Source of the DNA: Acidobacteriota bacterium
GTDB taxonomy: Bacteria > Acidobacteriota > Vicinamibacteria > Vicinamibacterales > UBA8438
Assembly: GCA_005778315.1 (NCBI GenBank)
Contig: SXOW01000438.1
Span: forward strand, 1-5,184
DNA length: 5,184 nucleotides
Direction of reading: 5' to 3'
Shown here piece by piece: positions 5,157 through 5,184 of this stretch (position 1 is its first letter; every line of letters begins with the position of its first letter). Both the position numbers and the translations under genes were made by a program. A model generated the notes under the pieces. It worked only from the letters and a program-made list of their open reading frames with translations, made no database searches and had not been told where the DNA came from.

Positions 5157-5184
5157 ATTCGCCGTGTGGTAGACAGCAGATGGC

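Noticed and set aside
5157..5184. Start of another gene at ATG 5180
   Set aside because: Only five bases of possible coding sequence remain and no RBS is evident, so nothing can be supported.

Overview
The window is GC-rich DNA from a bacterium. Two encoded proteins carry lipobox signal peptides, one gene has a classic AAGGAGG ribosome-binding site, and starts are a mix of ATG and GTG. This suggests a high-GC Gram-negative. The gene mix would fit Acidobacteriota (Vicinamibacteria-like), but that is only an impression; no rRNA or phylogenetic marker is present.

Layout. Left: a plus-strand gene for a two-TM membrane protein of unknown function (about 84-1001). It converges with, and overlaps by 51 bp, the last gene of a long minus-strand series. 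Reading that series in its own direction from about 4636 down to 951 gives: (1) a small lipoprotein of unknown function; (2) hisC, histidinol-phosphate aminotransferase; (3) a small unknown protein of 87 aa; (4) a 2H phosphoesterase (LigT/2'-5' RNA ligase-like), separated from gene 3 by one in-frame TAG and a 9-bp tandem repeat; (5) a carboxymuconolactone-decarboxylase-like lipoprotein with its own promoter and strong RBS; (6) a VKOR-family disulfide-generating membrane protein. Right: a 260-bp divergent intergenic region, then a plus-strand gene for a small zinc-ribbon protein (4896-5156).

Genes 1-4 look like one transcription unit, with gaps of 21, 64 and 42 bp. Genes 5-6 (24-bp gap) look like a second unit started by a TATAAT box that overlaps the stop codon of gene 4. 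hisC is the only biosynthetic gene and no other his genes accompany it. No obvious common pathway links the genes. The lipoprotein and VKOR both act at the envelope, but the lipoprotein has no free cysteine that VKOR could oxidise.

The most notable non-coding signals are three. A perfect 16-bp direct repeat (1-16 and 2085-2100) contains TATAAT on the minus strand. A third TATAAT overlaps the ATG of the first lipoprotein, which raises the possibility of leaderless GTG initiation. Genes 3 and 4 share a reading frame across a codon-preserving 9-bp repeat. I see no mobile element, CRISPR array or RNA gene. I do not see a clear new multi-gene system.
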